Origin: Desulfarculaceae bacterium
Lineage (GTDB): Bacteria; Desulfobacterota; Desulfarculia; Desulfarculales; Desulfarculaceae
Length of the DNA: 64,000 nucleotides
Direction of reading: 5' to 3'
Assembly (NCBI GenBank): GCA_021737145.1
Contig: JAIPEN010000011.1
Location: 62,001-126,000 of the forward strand
The stretch's first letter is position 1, and every line of letters starts with the position of its first letter. Of the stretch, positions 15,596-24,403 are shown piece by piece. The notes under the pieces are model-generated. The model had not been told where the DNA came from and did no database searches. It saw nothing but the letters and a program-made list of their open reading frames with translations. The position numbers were made by a program, and so were the translations under genes.

Positions 15596-16825
15596 ATGCC
15601 GCGATCAGCCATCCATTGGGCCTGGGTCATCCTGGCCGTATGCTTCGTAAACCTGTTCATCAACTTTTCGGCCCGTCTGGGCTTCGGCGTGGTGCTGCCT
15701 TCCATGCTGGAGCCGCTGGACATCTCCCGCACCGGCGGGGGCACCATCTACAACGCCTATCTTTTCGTGTACCTGATCTTCACCCCGGTGGTGGGCTATC
15801 TGAACGACCGCTTCGGGGGGCGCATCGTGGTGACCCTGTGCGCCCTGGTGCTGGGCCTGGGGCTCATGGGCATGGGCTGGGCCACCGGCCTGGGGTGGGC
15901 GTCGGCCGCCTTCGGGCTGGCCGGGCTGGGGGCCACGGGCATGTGGGCCCCGCTCATGGCCCTGACCCAGCGCTGGTTCGCGCCCCAGCGGCGGGGCCTG
16001 GCCTTGGGCATCTTCTCCACCGGCTACGGCCTGGGCCTGGCCTGCATGGGGGCCCTGTTCCCCCTGGTGGTGGCCGTGCTCAACTGGCGCTGGGCCTGGT
16101 GGATGCTGGGCGGGGCGGCCCTGTTCATGGTGCTGGCCAACGGCCTGCTTTTGAAAAGCAGCCCCGAGAAGGCGGGGATGCGGCCCTGGGGCGAGACCGG
16201 GGAGCAGGCCGCCCAGCCGTCCACCGCCTCGGTCTGGGAGGCGGGCCTGCTCAAACAGGTCCTGGGCCAGCGCCTGTTCTGGATCATCGGCCTGTCCTAT
16301 TTCTGCATCGTCTACGCCATCTACGGGGTGACCACCTTCATGGTGGACTACGCCCAGCATTCCCTGGGGGTGCCCCTGGCCTCGGCCTCCCATCTGGCCA
16401 CCATCCACGGCCTGTCCCAGATGGCCGGGGTGATGGTGGTGCTGCCCCTGTCGGACAAGCTGGGCCGGCGCAACACCATACTCATCTCCAACTCCTGCCT
16501 GGCCCTGGCCATATTAGGCATTTTGCTCTGGGGCGGAAGCTGGCCGGCCCTGTGTGTGCTGGTGGGGCTGCTGGCCTTTTTCTTCGGAGCCAACTTCCCC
16601 ATCTACGGGGCCTGCTCGGGCGACTACTTCCCCCGCCAGATAATGGCCACGGTGATCGGGGCCTGGACCGTGTTCAACGGGCTGGGCTCCATATGCGTGC
16701 ACTGGGTGGCCGGTATGCTGCGCGATTACACCGGGGGCTACGGCATCAGCTTCGGCATCGACGTGGGCATGGCCCTGGCCGCCCTGGCGCTGATGCTGCT
16801 GGTGCCCAACCGCCGGGCCGCCTGA
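15596..16825 (+). CDS. major facilitator superfamily transporter
   Basis: A 409-residue protein with about twelve hydrophobic helices and an MFS loop motif after helix 2 (GYLNDRFGGRIVV) and again in the second half (PLSDKLGRRNTIL). The overall shape is like the oxalate/formate-antiporter or monocarboxylate group (OFA-like), consistent with a small organic-acid carrier, but that is only by resemblance. The ATG follows GGAGGG about 12 bp upstream, right after tRNA-Pro. Confidence 0.88.
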   Translation: MPRSAIHWAWVILAVCFVNLFINFSARLGFGVVLPSMLEPLDISRTGGGTIYNAYLFVYLIFTPVVGYLNDRFGGRIVVTLCALVLGLGLMGMGWATGLGWASAAFGLAGLGATGMWAPLMALTQRWFAPQRRGLALGIFSTGYGLGLACMGALFPLVVAVLNWRWAWWMLGGAALFMVLANGLLLKSSPEKAGMRPWGETGEQAAQPSTASVWEAGLLKQVLGQRLFWIIGLSYFCIVYAIYGVTTFMVDYAQHSLGVPLASASHLATIHGLSQMAGVMVVLPLSDKLGRRNTILISNSCLALAILGILLWGGSWPALCVLVGLLAFFFGANFPIYGACSGDYFPRQIMATVIGAWTVFNGLGSICVHWVAGMLRDYTGGYGISFGIDVGMALAALALMLLVPNRRAA

Positions 16826-16999
16826 TCATGCGGACTTGCCTCATGGGGCCAAAACTGTCACCCTTGTAAATACCCCTCTACTTATCCATAAGAATATGCC
16901 GCCGCGAGATGCATCAACAGAGGCGGCGAGCCCACCGCCCAACGCGCCGAGCTTCGCGCGGGCCGCAGCCCCAGGGCGCCGGACGGGAAGGACACAACC

Positions 17000-17680
17000 A
17001 TGAAGAAAATAATCGCCGTCATGTTCCTGGCCCTGGTGCTGCTGCCCTCGGCCGCCCTGGCCGACACCATCGCCTACAAGGGCATGGATATCCCCGGCCT
17101 AAGGGTGGAGGGCTATGTGGGCTGGAGCCGGGTGTCCGGCCAAACCGGCCAGTTCAACGTGACCTGGAACGAGCAGGAGACCCTGGCCGCCTATTGCGCC
17201 GACCTGCTCACCTCCGGGGTGGGCGGCCGCTACGACGTGCAGTCCCTGACCAACTTTGACTACGATCAGTACGAGAATCTCTACCAGGCCGCCTGGATCA
17301 TGGAGAACTACTCGCCCACCCTGGTCTCGGTGGACGACGCCTATTCCAAGTACGTCGCCACCGCGGTGCAGGCCTCCCTGTGGACCCTGTTCGACGACTT
17401 CAAGCTGACCGGGGTGTCGGGCTCCTACTCGGAGCGCAACTACGTATTCTCCCTGTACCACGAGATGATGAGCGCCGCGTCGAAGGTGGACTTTTCCACC
17501 TACAAGTTCAAGAACGACTTCGAGTACGCCACCAGCGGCAGGCACCAGGACGTGCTGATCGCCACCCCGGGCGGAGCCGCCGCCCCGGAGCCGGGCAGCA
17601 TGCTCTTGATGGGCAGCGCCCTGCTGGGCACGGTGGGCTATCTGCGCCGCCGCAGGAAGGCCAAGCCCAAGACCGCCTGA
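17000..17680 (+). CDS. PEP-CTERM surface protein with a thioester-like domain
   Basis: A 226-residue secreted protein: Sec signal peptide (KKIIAVMFLALVLLPSAALA), a single central domain, and a C-terminal PEP-CTERM sorting signal (PEPGSMLLMGSALLG, then a short helix end and RRRRK). The domain has AYCADLL (about residue 62) and TAVQASLW (about 122), matching the Cys and Gln motifs of bacterial thioester domains, which form an internal Cys-Gln bond and can bind host or surface molecules covalently. The signal implies cleavage by an exosortase and delivery to the outer surface. It is monocistronic with a terminator downstream. Confidence 0.8.
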   Translation: MKKIIAVMFLALVLLPSAALADTIAYKGMDIPGLRVEGYVGWSRVSGQTGQFNVTWNEQETLAAYCADLLTSGVGGRYDVQSLTNFDYDQYENLYQAAWIMENYSPTLVSVDDAYSKYVATAVQASLWTLFDDFKLTGVSGSYSERNYVFSLYHEMMSAASKVDFSTYKFKNDFEYATSGRHQDVLIATPGGAAAPEPGSMLLMGSALLGTVGYLRRRRKAKPKTA

Positions 17681-17702
17681 TCGGGCCCGCAAAAAAATAC
17701 GA

Positions 17703-17736
17703 CGCCCGCTTCCCCACCGGGGAGCGGGCTTTTGGT
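17703..17736 (+). terminator. intrinsic terminator after the PEP-CTERM gene
   Basis: GCCCGCT-CCCC and GGGG-AGCGGGC form an uninterrupted stem followed by TTTT. It lies 22 bp after the stop codon. Confidence 0.88.
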
Positions 17737-17745
17737 TTGGCGGGG

Positions 17746-18059
17746 GCCTATTGCTGGCTGCGGCGCTTGTTTCGCGATTTGACTCCCTCGACGTATGGAC
17801 ATATACGCCTCGGTCGGCAAATCGCTGCAACCACGCGCCTCGCCGACGCACTAGGCCCCCGCGCGGAGAGGCGCTTCCTCCTCCGCAAAGTTCACGGCGT
17901 AGCGGCAGGTCAAGGCTTTGTTTTGTGGGGGCTAGAGAGTTAGCGCGGCTCCAAATACGCAGCCGAGTCGGGATGCTGGAGTAACTCGGCGAGCGAGGCG
18001 TATAAACCATACGCTGAGCGAGACGAGTTGCGAAGCGCCCGACGCAGGCAGCAATAGGC
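17746..18059. repeat. inverted pair of diverged palindromic repeats
   Basis: The region between the PEP-CTERM gene and ntrX is non-coding. Its two ends are inverted copies of one element: GCCTATTGCTG opens on the plus strand at 17746 and on the minus strand at 18059. Each arm contains a hairpin core (CGTATGG...ATACGCCTCG at about 17790-17815; its counterpart at about 17988-18015). The core and flanks resemble the 122-bp repeat (CCTCGACGTA...TACGCCTC), so these are diverged members of the same family placed head to head. Confidence 0.6.
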
Positions 18060-18071
18060 ACCCGCGCGCAA

Positions 18072-19436
18072 TCAATCACCGTTGCTGGTTTTAATACCTA
18101 GCGTCTTCAGTTTTTTGTGCAGGTGACTGCGCTCCAGGCCCACCTCCTCGGCGGTGCGCGACACATTGCCCTCGTTCTCGGCCAGCCTGGCCTCCAGATA
18201 GGCCTTTTCAAAGGCGGTGCGGGCCTGCTTGAAGTCGCCGGAGAAAAGCTGGGCCTGCTTCGGGCCCGGCGCGGGGGCGCCGCCCATCTCCACCGGCAGG
18301 TCCTCCATCCCGATCTCCTCCTGGGGGCAGAGGATCCACAGCCGCTCCACCAGGTTCTTGAGCTCGCGCACGTTGCCCGGCCAGGGCTGGGCGGCCAGCA
18401 CCTCCAGGGCCTGGGGAGTGAAGCGCTTGACCGGCTGGTTGTGCTTCACGGCCAGGTGCTCCAAAAAGTCGGCCACCAGCTCGGGGATGTCCCCGGTGCG
18501 CTCCCTGAGGGGCGGCACGTGGATGGGGATCACGTTGAGTCGGTAGAACAGGTCCTCGCGGAAGCGGCCGGCCGCGATCTCGGCCTGCAGGTCCTTGTTG
18601 GTGGCGGCCAGCACCCGCACGTCCACCGCGATGGTCTTGGTGCCGCCCACCCGCTCGAAGCGCTGCTCCTGCAGGATGCGCAGAATCTTGGCCTGGGTCT
18701 TCAGGCTCATGTCCGCGATCTCGTCCAGGAAGATGGTGCCCTGGTGGGCCAGGTCGAACTTGCCCCGCTTCTTGCCGGTGGCCCCGGTGAAGGCCCCCTT
18801 CTCGTGGCCGAACAGCTCGCTCTCGATGAGCTCCTCGGGGATGGCCGCGCAGTTCACGTCCACGAAGGGCTGGTCGGTCCGGGGGCTCAGGCGGTGGATG
18901 GCGTGGGCCACCAGCTCCTTGCCGGTGCCGTTGTTCCCGGTGATCAAGACCCAGGAGTCGGTGGGGGCCACCCGCTCGATGGCCGAGCGCACCTTGGCGA
19001 TGGCCTGGCTGGAGCCGGTGAGCGAGGGGGGTTCGGCCTTGGACCTGAGCAGCAGGTTTTCCTCGGCCAGGCGGCTCATGGTGATGGCGTTGCGCACGCT
19101 GAGCAGGATCTTGTCCATGTCCAGCGGCTTCTCGATGAAGTCGAAGGCCCCCAGGCGGGTGGCCTTGACCGCGGTCTCCACCGTGCCGTGGCCCGAGATC
19201 ATTATCACCGGCAGGCCCAGGGAGCGCTTCTTGATGCGCTCCAAGACCTCCAGGCCGTCCATGCCCGGCAGCCACACGTCCAACAGGACCAGGTCCGGCG
19301 ACTCCCGCTCCAGCAGGCTCAGGACGCTCTCCCCGTCGGCCGCCTCCAGCACCTCGTAGCCCTCGTCGGCCAGGATGCCGCCCAAGGTGGCCCGGATGGA
19401 GGCTTCGTCGTCGACTATGCAAACTTGGCCTTGCAC
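18072..19436 (-). CDS. ntrX: NtrX-type sigma-54 response regulator
   Basis: A 454-residue response regulator: receiver domain with the phosphoacceptor Asp in [13 protein letters not shown] (about residue 53), a sigma-54 AAA+ domain (Walker A-like TGNNGTGKE with an Asn for the usual Glu/Ser, [15 protein letters not shown] contact loop, [13 protein letters not shown]alker B) and a C-terminal Fis-type helix-turn-helix ([20 protein letters not shown]). It should activate sigma-54 promoters when phosphorylated by the NtrY kinase encoded 8 bp upstream. NtrX classically controls nitrogen or redox responses; targets here are unknown. Confidence 0.92.
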   Translation of the reverse strand: MQGQVCIVDDEASIRATLGGILADEGYEVLEAADGESVLSLLERESPDLVLLDVWLPGMDGLEVLERIKKRSLGLPVIMISGHGTVETAVKATRLGAFDFIEKPLDMDKILLSVRNAITMSRLAEENLLLRSKAEPPSLTGSSQAIAKVRSAIERVAPTDSWVLITGNNGTGKELVAHAIHRLSPRTDQPFVDVNCAAIPEELIESELFGHEKGAFTGATGKKRGKFDLAHQGTIFLDEIADMSLKTQAKILRILQEQRFERVGGTKTIAVDVRVLAATNKDLQAEIAAGRFREDLFYRLNVIPIHVPPLRERTGDIPELVADFLEHLAVKHNQPVKRFTPQALEVLAAQPWPGNVRELKNLVERLWILCPQEEIGMEDLPVEMGGAPAPGPKQAQLFSGDFKQARTAFEKAYLEARLAENEGNVSRTAEEVGLERSHLHKKLKTLGIKTSNGD

Positions 19437-19444
19437 AACGCTTC

Positions 19445-21706
19445 CTAACTCTTGGCCCCGCGGGCGGGCAACTCCACGATCAGGCGGGCCCCGTTGGGCT
19501 GGTTGTCCTGCACCCGCACGTAACCGTTGTGGTCGGTGACGATGGTGCTGACGATGGTGAGCCCCAGGCCGGTGCCGCCCTTCTTGGTGGAGAAGTAGGG
19601 CTCGAACAGGCGGATCTTGTCTTCCGGCGAAACCCCGGGGCCGCTGTCCTCCACCTCCAGGCGCACCATGTTCAATATCTCATCATAGCTCAGGCGCACC
19701 ACCACCTGGCGGGGGGGCTCGCTTTTTTCCACCGCGGCCACGGCGTTGTCCAAGAGGTTTATCAACACGCGCGACATCTGCTCGCGGTCCAGCTCGAAGA
19801 TGGGGATGCGGCCCTCCACCTCCAGCTCCAGGGACACCTCGGGATGGGCCTGCTTGTAAAGGCTCACCGCGTCGACCGCGATGGCGCTCAGGTCGGCCGG
19901 GGCCGGGCTGGCGCTGGGCAGGCGGGCGAAGGTGGAAAACTCGTTGACCAGGGTCCGCAGCTCCTCCACCTGGTGCACGATGGTGCGGGTGCACTCGTCG
20001 AACACGGTGTCGCCCTCGGGCACCTGGTCGCCGTAGCGCCGCATAAGGCGCTGGGCGCTGAGCTTGATGGGAGTCAGAGGGTTCTTCACCTCATGGGCGA
20101 TGCGCCGGGCCACCTCGCGCCAGGCGGCCATGCGCTGGGCCTTTTCCAGCTCGCTGAGGTCCTCGAACACCACCACCATGCCCAGGTTGCTGCCCGACTC
20201 GTCCCGGAGCAGGCCCAGGTGGACCATGAGCGACAGGGGCTCCCCGCCGATGGTCAGGCGCACCTGGTGGTCCACGGTGCCGGCCCCGCCCGGAGGCAGG
20301 CCCGCGATGAGGCCTTGGATGACCTCGCGGTTATCCTGGTTGACCAGCTCGGCCCAGGGGCGGCCCACCGCCGTGCCGGCCTGGATGCCCAGCAGGCGCT
20401 CGGCCGAGGGGTTGATGGTGGTCGCCTTGCCCTGCGCGTCCACGGTGATGACCCCGGCGGCCACGCTCCTGAGCACGATCTCCATGTAGCGCCGCCGCCG
20501 GTCCAGCTCCAGGTTGGTGCGGCGCATCTCGGTCTGGGCCTCGTCCAGGCGGGCCTTGGAGGTTCTCAGGTCGGCGGTCATGCGGTTGAAGGCGTTGATC
20601 AGGGTGCCGATCTCGTCCGGGGCCTCGGCCTCGATGTGGAAGGCGTAGTCCCCGCCGGCCACCCGCTGGGTGCCTTCGGCCACCTCGCGCAAGGGCTCGG
20701 TGATGGTCTTGGCCAGGCGGAAGCCCAGCCAGGTGGCCACGAACACGATGAGGATGGTGACGATGCTCAGGGTGATGAACAGGTTGGTGCGGATGGGCTC
20801 CTTGAAGGCCTTGAGTTGGCGGTAGCCTTCCAGGCCTTTTCGCACCTGCTGGCTGCGGGCCAGGGAGCCGGGCGGCAAGAGCTGATAAGCCACCACCGCG
20901 CCCACCACCTTGGCCTTCATGCCCTTGCGGGCCTTGAGCACCGGCTGGATGGCCGCGGCGAAATCGCCGGTGGGGACGGGCTGCAAGTGGGTGAGCGGCA
21001 GGCCGGTGGACACCGAGCGGCTGACCATCTCCATGGGCAGGCCGTGCAGATGGGCCGGGTGGGTGCCGCTCTGGGTGGCCTCGGCCAACAGCTTGAGCTC
21101 GTCGGAAAACACCTTGGCCCCGGCCAGGTCAAAAAGCTCGCGCCGCTTTTCCAGCAGCTCGGTGAGCTTTTCGTCGGGCTTGGACAGACGGTAGCCCCGC
21201 CGTTGCAGCTCCGTGGCCAGCACCCCGGCGAAGTGGCTGGATTCCGAGGCCAACTGCTGGTTGTAGGCGTCGGAGACCTCCATGGCGTCGAACAGGCTCT
21301 TTTCCACCTGGGCGCTGAACCAGTATTCCATGGAGGCGCCCACGAACTGGATGGCCGCGAACAACAACAGCACCGTGGGCGCCAGGGACAGCAGCACGAA
21401 GGTGGCCACCAGCTTGGTGCGCAGGCGCGCGCCCCACACGCCCTTGCGCCGCTCCATGGTCATCTTCACCAGGTTCCTGAACACCAGGAAGATGACCAGC
21501 AGCAAAAGCAGGGCGTTCAGGTTGATCAGGGCGAAGACCAGCACCGAGGAGCCCAGGGGTTGGCCTTGGGCCATGTCCACCACCTGGGTCTCCACATAGG
21601 TGATGATGGCCACCAGGAAAAGGGTGACCACGATGATGATGCGCTCGCGCTTGCGGCGCTTGAGCTCCTTGGCGCGTTCGGCCTGGGCGGTGGTGTCGCT
21701 GACCAT
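19445..21706 (-). CDS. ntrY: NtrY-type sensor histidine kinase
   Basis: A 753-residue membrane kinase matching NtrY in length and layout: transmembrane helices near residues 22-45, 55-75 and 100-125, a periplasmic region of about 180 residues, another helix (about 310-330), HAMP (LREVAEGTQRVAGGDY), PAS (about 400-500), H-box RIAHEVKNPLTPIKLSAQRL, N-box NLLDNAVAAVEK and G-boxes DSGPGVSP and GTGLGL. It should phosphorylate NtrX. The two genes form an operon with NtrY first. An 86-bp gap separates it from the gene upstream. Confidence 0.92.
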   Translation of the reverse strand: MVSDTTAQAERAKELKRRKRERIIIVVTLFLVAIITYVETQVVDMAQGQPLGSSVLVFALINLNALLLLLVIFLVFRNLVKMTMERRKGVWGARLRTKLVATFVLLSLAPTVLLLFAAIQFVGASMEYWFSAQVEKSLFDAMEVSDAYNQQLASESSHFAGVLATELQRRGYRLSKPDEKLTELLEKRRELFDLAGAKVFSDELKLLAEATQSGTHPAHLHGLPMEMVSRSVSTGLPLTHLQPVPTGDFAAAIQPVLKARKGMKAKVVGAVVAYQLLPPGSLARSQQVRKGLEGYRQLKAFKEPIRTNLFITLSIVTILIVFVATWLGFRLAKTITEPLREVAEGTQRVAGGDYAFHIEAEAPDEIGTLINAFNRMTADLRTSKARLDEAQTEMRRTNLELDRRRRYMEIVLRSVAAGVITVDAQGKATTINPSAERLLGIQAGTAVGRPWAELVNQDNREVIQGLIAGLPPGGAGTVDHQVRLTIGGEPLSLMVHLGLLRDESGSNLGMVVVFEDLSELEKAQRMAAWREVARRIAHEVKNPLTPIKLSAQRLMRRYGDQVPEGDTVFDECTRTIVHQVEELRTLVNEFSTFARLPSASPAPADLSAIAVDAVSLYKQAHPEVSLELEVEGRIPIFELDREQMSRVLINLLDNAVAAVEKSEPPRQVVVRLSYDEILNMVRLEVEDSGPGVSPEDKIRLFEPYFSTKKGGTGLGLTIVSTIVTDHNGYVRVQDNQPNGARLIVELPARGAKS

Positions 21707-21792
21707 GGCCCCTCGTGTGGCTTGACGGGATTAATGCAAAGTCAAGGCTATGTTACGCGAGGTGCGAAGCAGAGGCAAGCGGAGGAGGGGGC

Positions 21793-22410
21793 TCAGGGCA
21801 GGGCCAGCCTCAGGCAGGTGGCCGCGGCGTGGGTCACGGTGCGGGCAATGGTGGCCAGGCGGCTTTGCCAGGCATCCGCCAAACGTTGCAAGGACTGTTC
21901 AAGGCGCGCCCAGTCCTCGGGCGCGGGCCCGGCCAACTCCAGCTCGGCCCACACCCGCCGCATGAACTGGCCATGGCCGCGCTCCACCACCCGCTCCAGG
22001 GCGGCCACGGCGGCCAGGCGGCGGGTCTCGCTCTGGGGGTCGGGATGGCGCTGGGCCGGGGGAAGCGACGAGCCCAGCAGGCCGCCCAGGCTCAAGGCCT
22101 CTCCGGCCACGGCGCTTTCGCTCTCCACCATCCTTTGCAGGAGGCTGGCGGCATCGGCGACGCGCTCGGCCACAATGCGGGCGCAACTTGCCCCCAGGGC
22201 CAGGCGCAGGGCCGCCGGGTTGCGGCGGGACCAGGGCAGGCGGCGCTGAGTGGCCAGGCCCTCCCGGATGCGGTCCATGCATTGCCCGGCCGCTGGAGTC
22301 AGGGCGGCAATCACCCGGGGCTCCCAGTATTCCCGGAAGCGCAGGTTCTGGCTTTGCAAAGACGCGGCGATGCTTTGGTTGAGAAAAGTGGCTACCTGGT
22401 TGTCTTTCAT
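21793..22410 (-). CDS. helical protein of unknown function
   Basis: A 205-residue, Ala/Arg/Leu-rich protein predicted to be all-helical, without signal peptide or membrane segment. Blocks such as CMDRIREGLATQRRLPWSRR and ALERVVERGHGQFMRRVW show no motif I know. The ATG has AGGGGGA just upstream and begins 9 bp after the lipoprotein gene, so it is the third gene of that operon. Unlike the two genes before it, its base composition is fully GC-rich. Confidence 0.6.
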   Translation of the reverse strand: MKDNQVATFLNQSIAASLQSQNLRFREYWEPRVIAALTPAAGQCMDRIREGLATQRRLPWSRRNPAALRLALGASCARIVAERVADAASLLQRMVESESAVAGEALSLGGLLGSSLPPAQRHPDPQSETRRLAAVAALERVVERGHGQFMRRVWAELELAGPAPEDWARLEQSLQRLADAWQSRLATIARTVTHAAATCLRLALP

Positions 22411-22419
22411 GAGTTCCCC

Positions 22420-23529
22420 CTAGGGCAGCTTGGCGTTCGCCGGTGGTTGGCTCAGAACGGCCGAAAAGTCCAGGCTGAAGTGTTTCATCCCGCCGCCGTC
22501 GCGCCGGATCATGTACAGGTTGGTCCGGGGCAGCACCCCGCCGCTCATGGGCTGGTCGTCCGAATGCCCCCGAAAGAGCACCCACTGGTTGTCCGGCGAG
22601 ATATCCAGGGGGGTCACACCATTCTGAAAGTGGGTAATTTTATGGGCCTGCATGTCTCGCATAGAGCAGAAAAAAATCTGCTGGCCCACCCACCGGGATA
22701 AGTCCCTATGCCGAGGGTCTTGCCAGGCAAAAACCAAATAATGGCCGTCGCGGGAAAGAAACGAATCCTTTAAGAGAAGAAAACCGTGGCCATCGAATAG
22801 TCTATGCAGGGGATCTTTGGCGAATTTATATAAATCAGGGACGATGGGCCACATTAAACGCGGGTCAATGAGGTCCAATTTAAAAAGGAGATTGCCGGTC
22901 TCTATGAATTTAGGCGTCGAAATTAAGATGTAGCGATCATGCGGAAAAACGGAAAGGTTCCTCAGGCGATGGAATTTTTGACGGGTGATTTGCTCCACTT
23001 TCCCCGTGGCCACATTTAGGGAAAAGACATCACTGTCCCAGCCTCCGGGTACGTCAAAGGAGGGGAATTCACCCCAGGAGTCATGACGGAGAAAAAAGAT
23101 GCGTTTGCCGTCGTGGGAAAAGCGTGGGCTCCTGTCGTAATCCGATACATCGGTCAGTTGCCGGATTCCGCCGCTGGTAATATCCAGCAGATAAAGGTCG
23201 CCCCGGTCATCGCCTTTCCAGGCCGCAAAGGCCACATGGCGGCCATCCGGCGACACGGCGGGGTCGAATAGCGCGCAATTGAAGCGGTCCTTGAGCAGCC
23301 AGGCCTTGACTTTGCCTTCAAGGTCCATGACGAACAAGCCGGAGAGGCGCTTGCCACAGAGGGTGAAATAGATGGTCTTTCCATCCGGGGCAAAGACCGC
23401 GTCTCTCACCCAGGGTGCCTTGGGCCGGGTTTGGGGGGGGAGGTAGTGATCCACACAACCGGAGAGCAGCGCGCCGGTTAAAACGAGCAGCACTATCGCC
23501 ATGATTAAAAACTGCTTTTTAATAATCAT
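22420..23529 (-). CDS. lipoprotein with TolB-like beta-propeller repeats
   Basis: A 369-residue lipoprotein: positively charged start, hydrophobic helix and lipobox LSGC (about residue 25). The rest consists of propeller repeats of the WD40-like PD40/TolB type (VFAPDGKTIYF, VSPDGRHVAFAAW, FSHDGKRIFFLR, ISPDNQWVLFRG). It should face the periplasm and bind a partner protein. The ATG overlaps the upstream stop as ATGA, so it is coupled to the phospholipase-like gene. The AT content is clearly higher than in neighbouring genes. An immunity role toward the upstream gene is a guess from position. Confidence 0.78.
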   Translation of the reverse strand: MIIKKQFLIMAIVLLVLTGALLSGCVDHYLPPQTRPKAPWVRDAVFAPDGKTIYFTLCGKRLSGLFVMDLEGKVKAWLLKDRFNCALFDPAVSPDGRHVAFAAWKGDDRGDLYLLDITSGGIRQLTDVSDYDRSPRFSHDGKRIFFLRHDSWGEFPSFDVPGGWDSDVFSLNVATGKVEQITRQKFHRLRNLSVFPHDRYILISTPKFIETGNLLFKLDLIDPRLMWPIVPDLYKFAKDPLHRLFDGHGFLLLKDSFLSRDGHYLVFAWQDPRHRDLSRWVGQQIFFCSMRDMQAHKITHFQNGVTPLDISPDNQWVLFRGHSDDQPMSGGVLPRTNLYMIRRDGGGMKHFSLDFSAVLSQPPANAKLP

Positions 23530-24260
23530 GGCCGCCCCCCCTCGGCGTCGTAGCCCCACTCGTACCTGTCCCTGGCTTCCTGCTCCACTCTGGCAATTTC
23601 GTTCTCAAAATACCACAGGGCCCATTTGCGGTATTTTCTGGCCTCCTCGATTTTCCGGCTCGGTGGTTTGTTTTCCCACTTGTTGGGGTCTTCCGGCAAA
23701 GCCTGCAGGGCTGCCACCAGTTTTCGGTTTGCCTGGTCTTTGTTGTCGCCTACATACTCGGTATCGTGAATCCTACAAGCGGCATCCATATCATTGGTCG
23801 GTTTAATACTATTATCTTTTGTGTAATTTTTGTCTCTCGTATCCTGCCCGTGGGTCCAGTATTCTCCACAAAAATTGCCATGCACCGGGCCGTTTAAAAT
23901 GCGCCCCCTGCGCCAGGTCAGGCCCACGTAACGGTCCTTGAACAGTTCGGGGTCTTCCCGTTGGCCGGTTTCTGCTGGCTCCTCCTCCTGTGGTAGGGCC
24001 TCGCCGCCAGCGCTTCCATCGTCCTTGTCCCAATCCTCGGGTTGGCTGGCCGCCCGGGCAACGTCGATAATCTCTTGCAGCTTGCAGCCGCAGTTAGGGT
24101 GCAAAGGGGGTTCGGGCATGTGGGTGGTGGATTCCTGCCCCGGCCCGGGGTTGAAGTAAAACTCCCGGCCGTTCATTTCCCGGCATGCTTTGCAGGCTTT
24201 GCTCCCCCCGAAGGTCACCCACTTGTAGCCTATCACAACCTTGCCTTGGCCCGTGAACAT
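23526..24260 (-). CDS. MuF-like zinc motif fused to a phospholipase-A2-like domain
   Basis: A 244-residue protein without signal peptide. The N-terminal part has CKACREMNGREF, then PPLHPNCGCKL, the cysteine/histidine pattern seen at the end of phage Mu F-like head proteins and MuF polymorphic toxins. After a Glu/Pro-rich linker (about residues 70-105), the C-terminal half has GNFCGEYWTHGQ and MDAACRIHDTEY, the calcium-loop and D-x-x-C-x-x-HD pattern of secreted phospholipases A2. I infer a phage-derived or toxin-type lipase. The AT content is raised around 23,750-23,850, suggesting acquisition. Confidence 0.65.
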   Translation of the reverse strand: MFTGQGKVVIGYKWVTFGGSKACKACREMNGREFYFNPGPGQESTTHMPEPPLHPNCGCKLQEIIDVARAASQPEDWDKDDGSAGGEALPQEEEPAETGQREDPELFKDRYVGLTWRRGRILNGPVHGNFCGEYWTHGQDTRDKNYTKDNSIKPTNDMDAACRIHDTEYVGDNKDQANRKLVAALQALPEDPNKWENKPPSRKIEEARKYRKWALWYFENEIARVEQEARDRYEWGYDAEGGRP

Positions 24261-24352
24261 GGCGCGTCTCCCAGCAGTGGTTCGCTGGGGTAATTAGAGC
24301 GCAACAAGCGGTTGCGGCCCAGGAAGGCGTCTCACAAGCTCGGGCCCACAAA

Positions 24353-24387
24353 AAAGCGCCCCAGCCAAGAGGCCGGGGCGCTGAGTA
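24353..24387 (-). terminator. intrinsic terminator after lpxC
   Basis: On the minus strand AGCGCCCCGG pairs with CTGGGGCGCT across a short loop and is followed by a T-run (TTTTTT). It lies about 17 bp after the lpxC stop. Confidence 0.85.
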
Positions 24388-24403
24388 TGTTTAGTTTGGG
24401 CGG

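Noticed and set aside
19529..22249. A 906-codon open frame on the plus strand
   Set aside because: It is the mirror of ntrY and its neighbour in GC-rich DNA; composition is His/Gly/Gln-rich without any domain, and the minus-strand proteins are clear.
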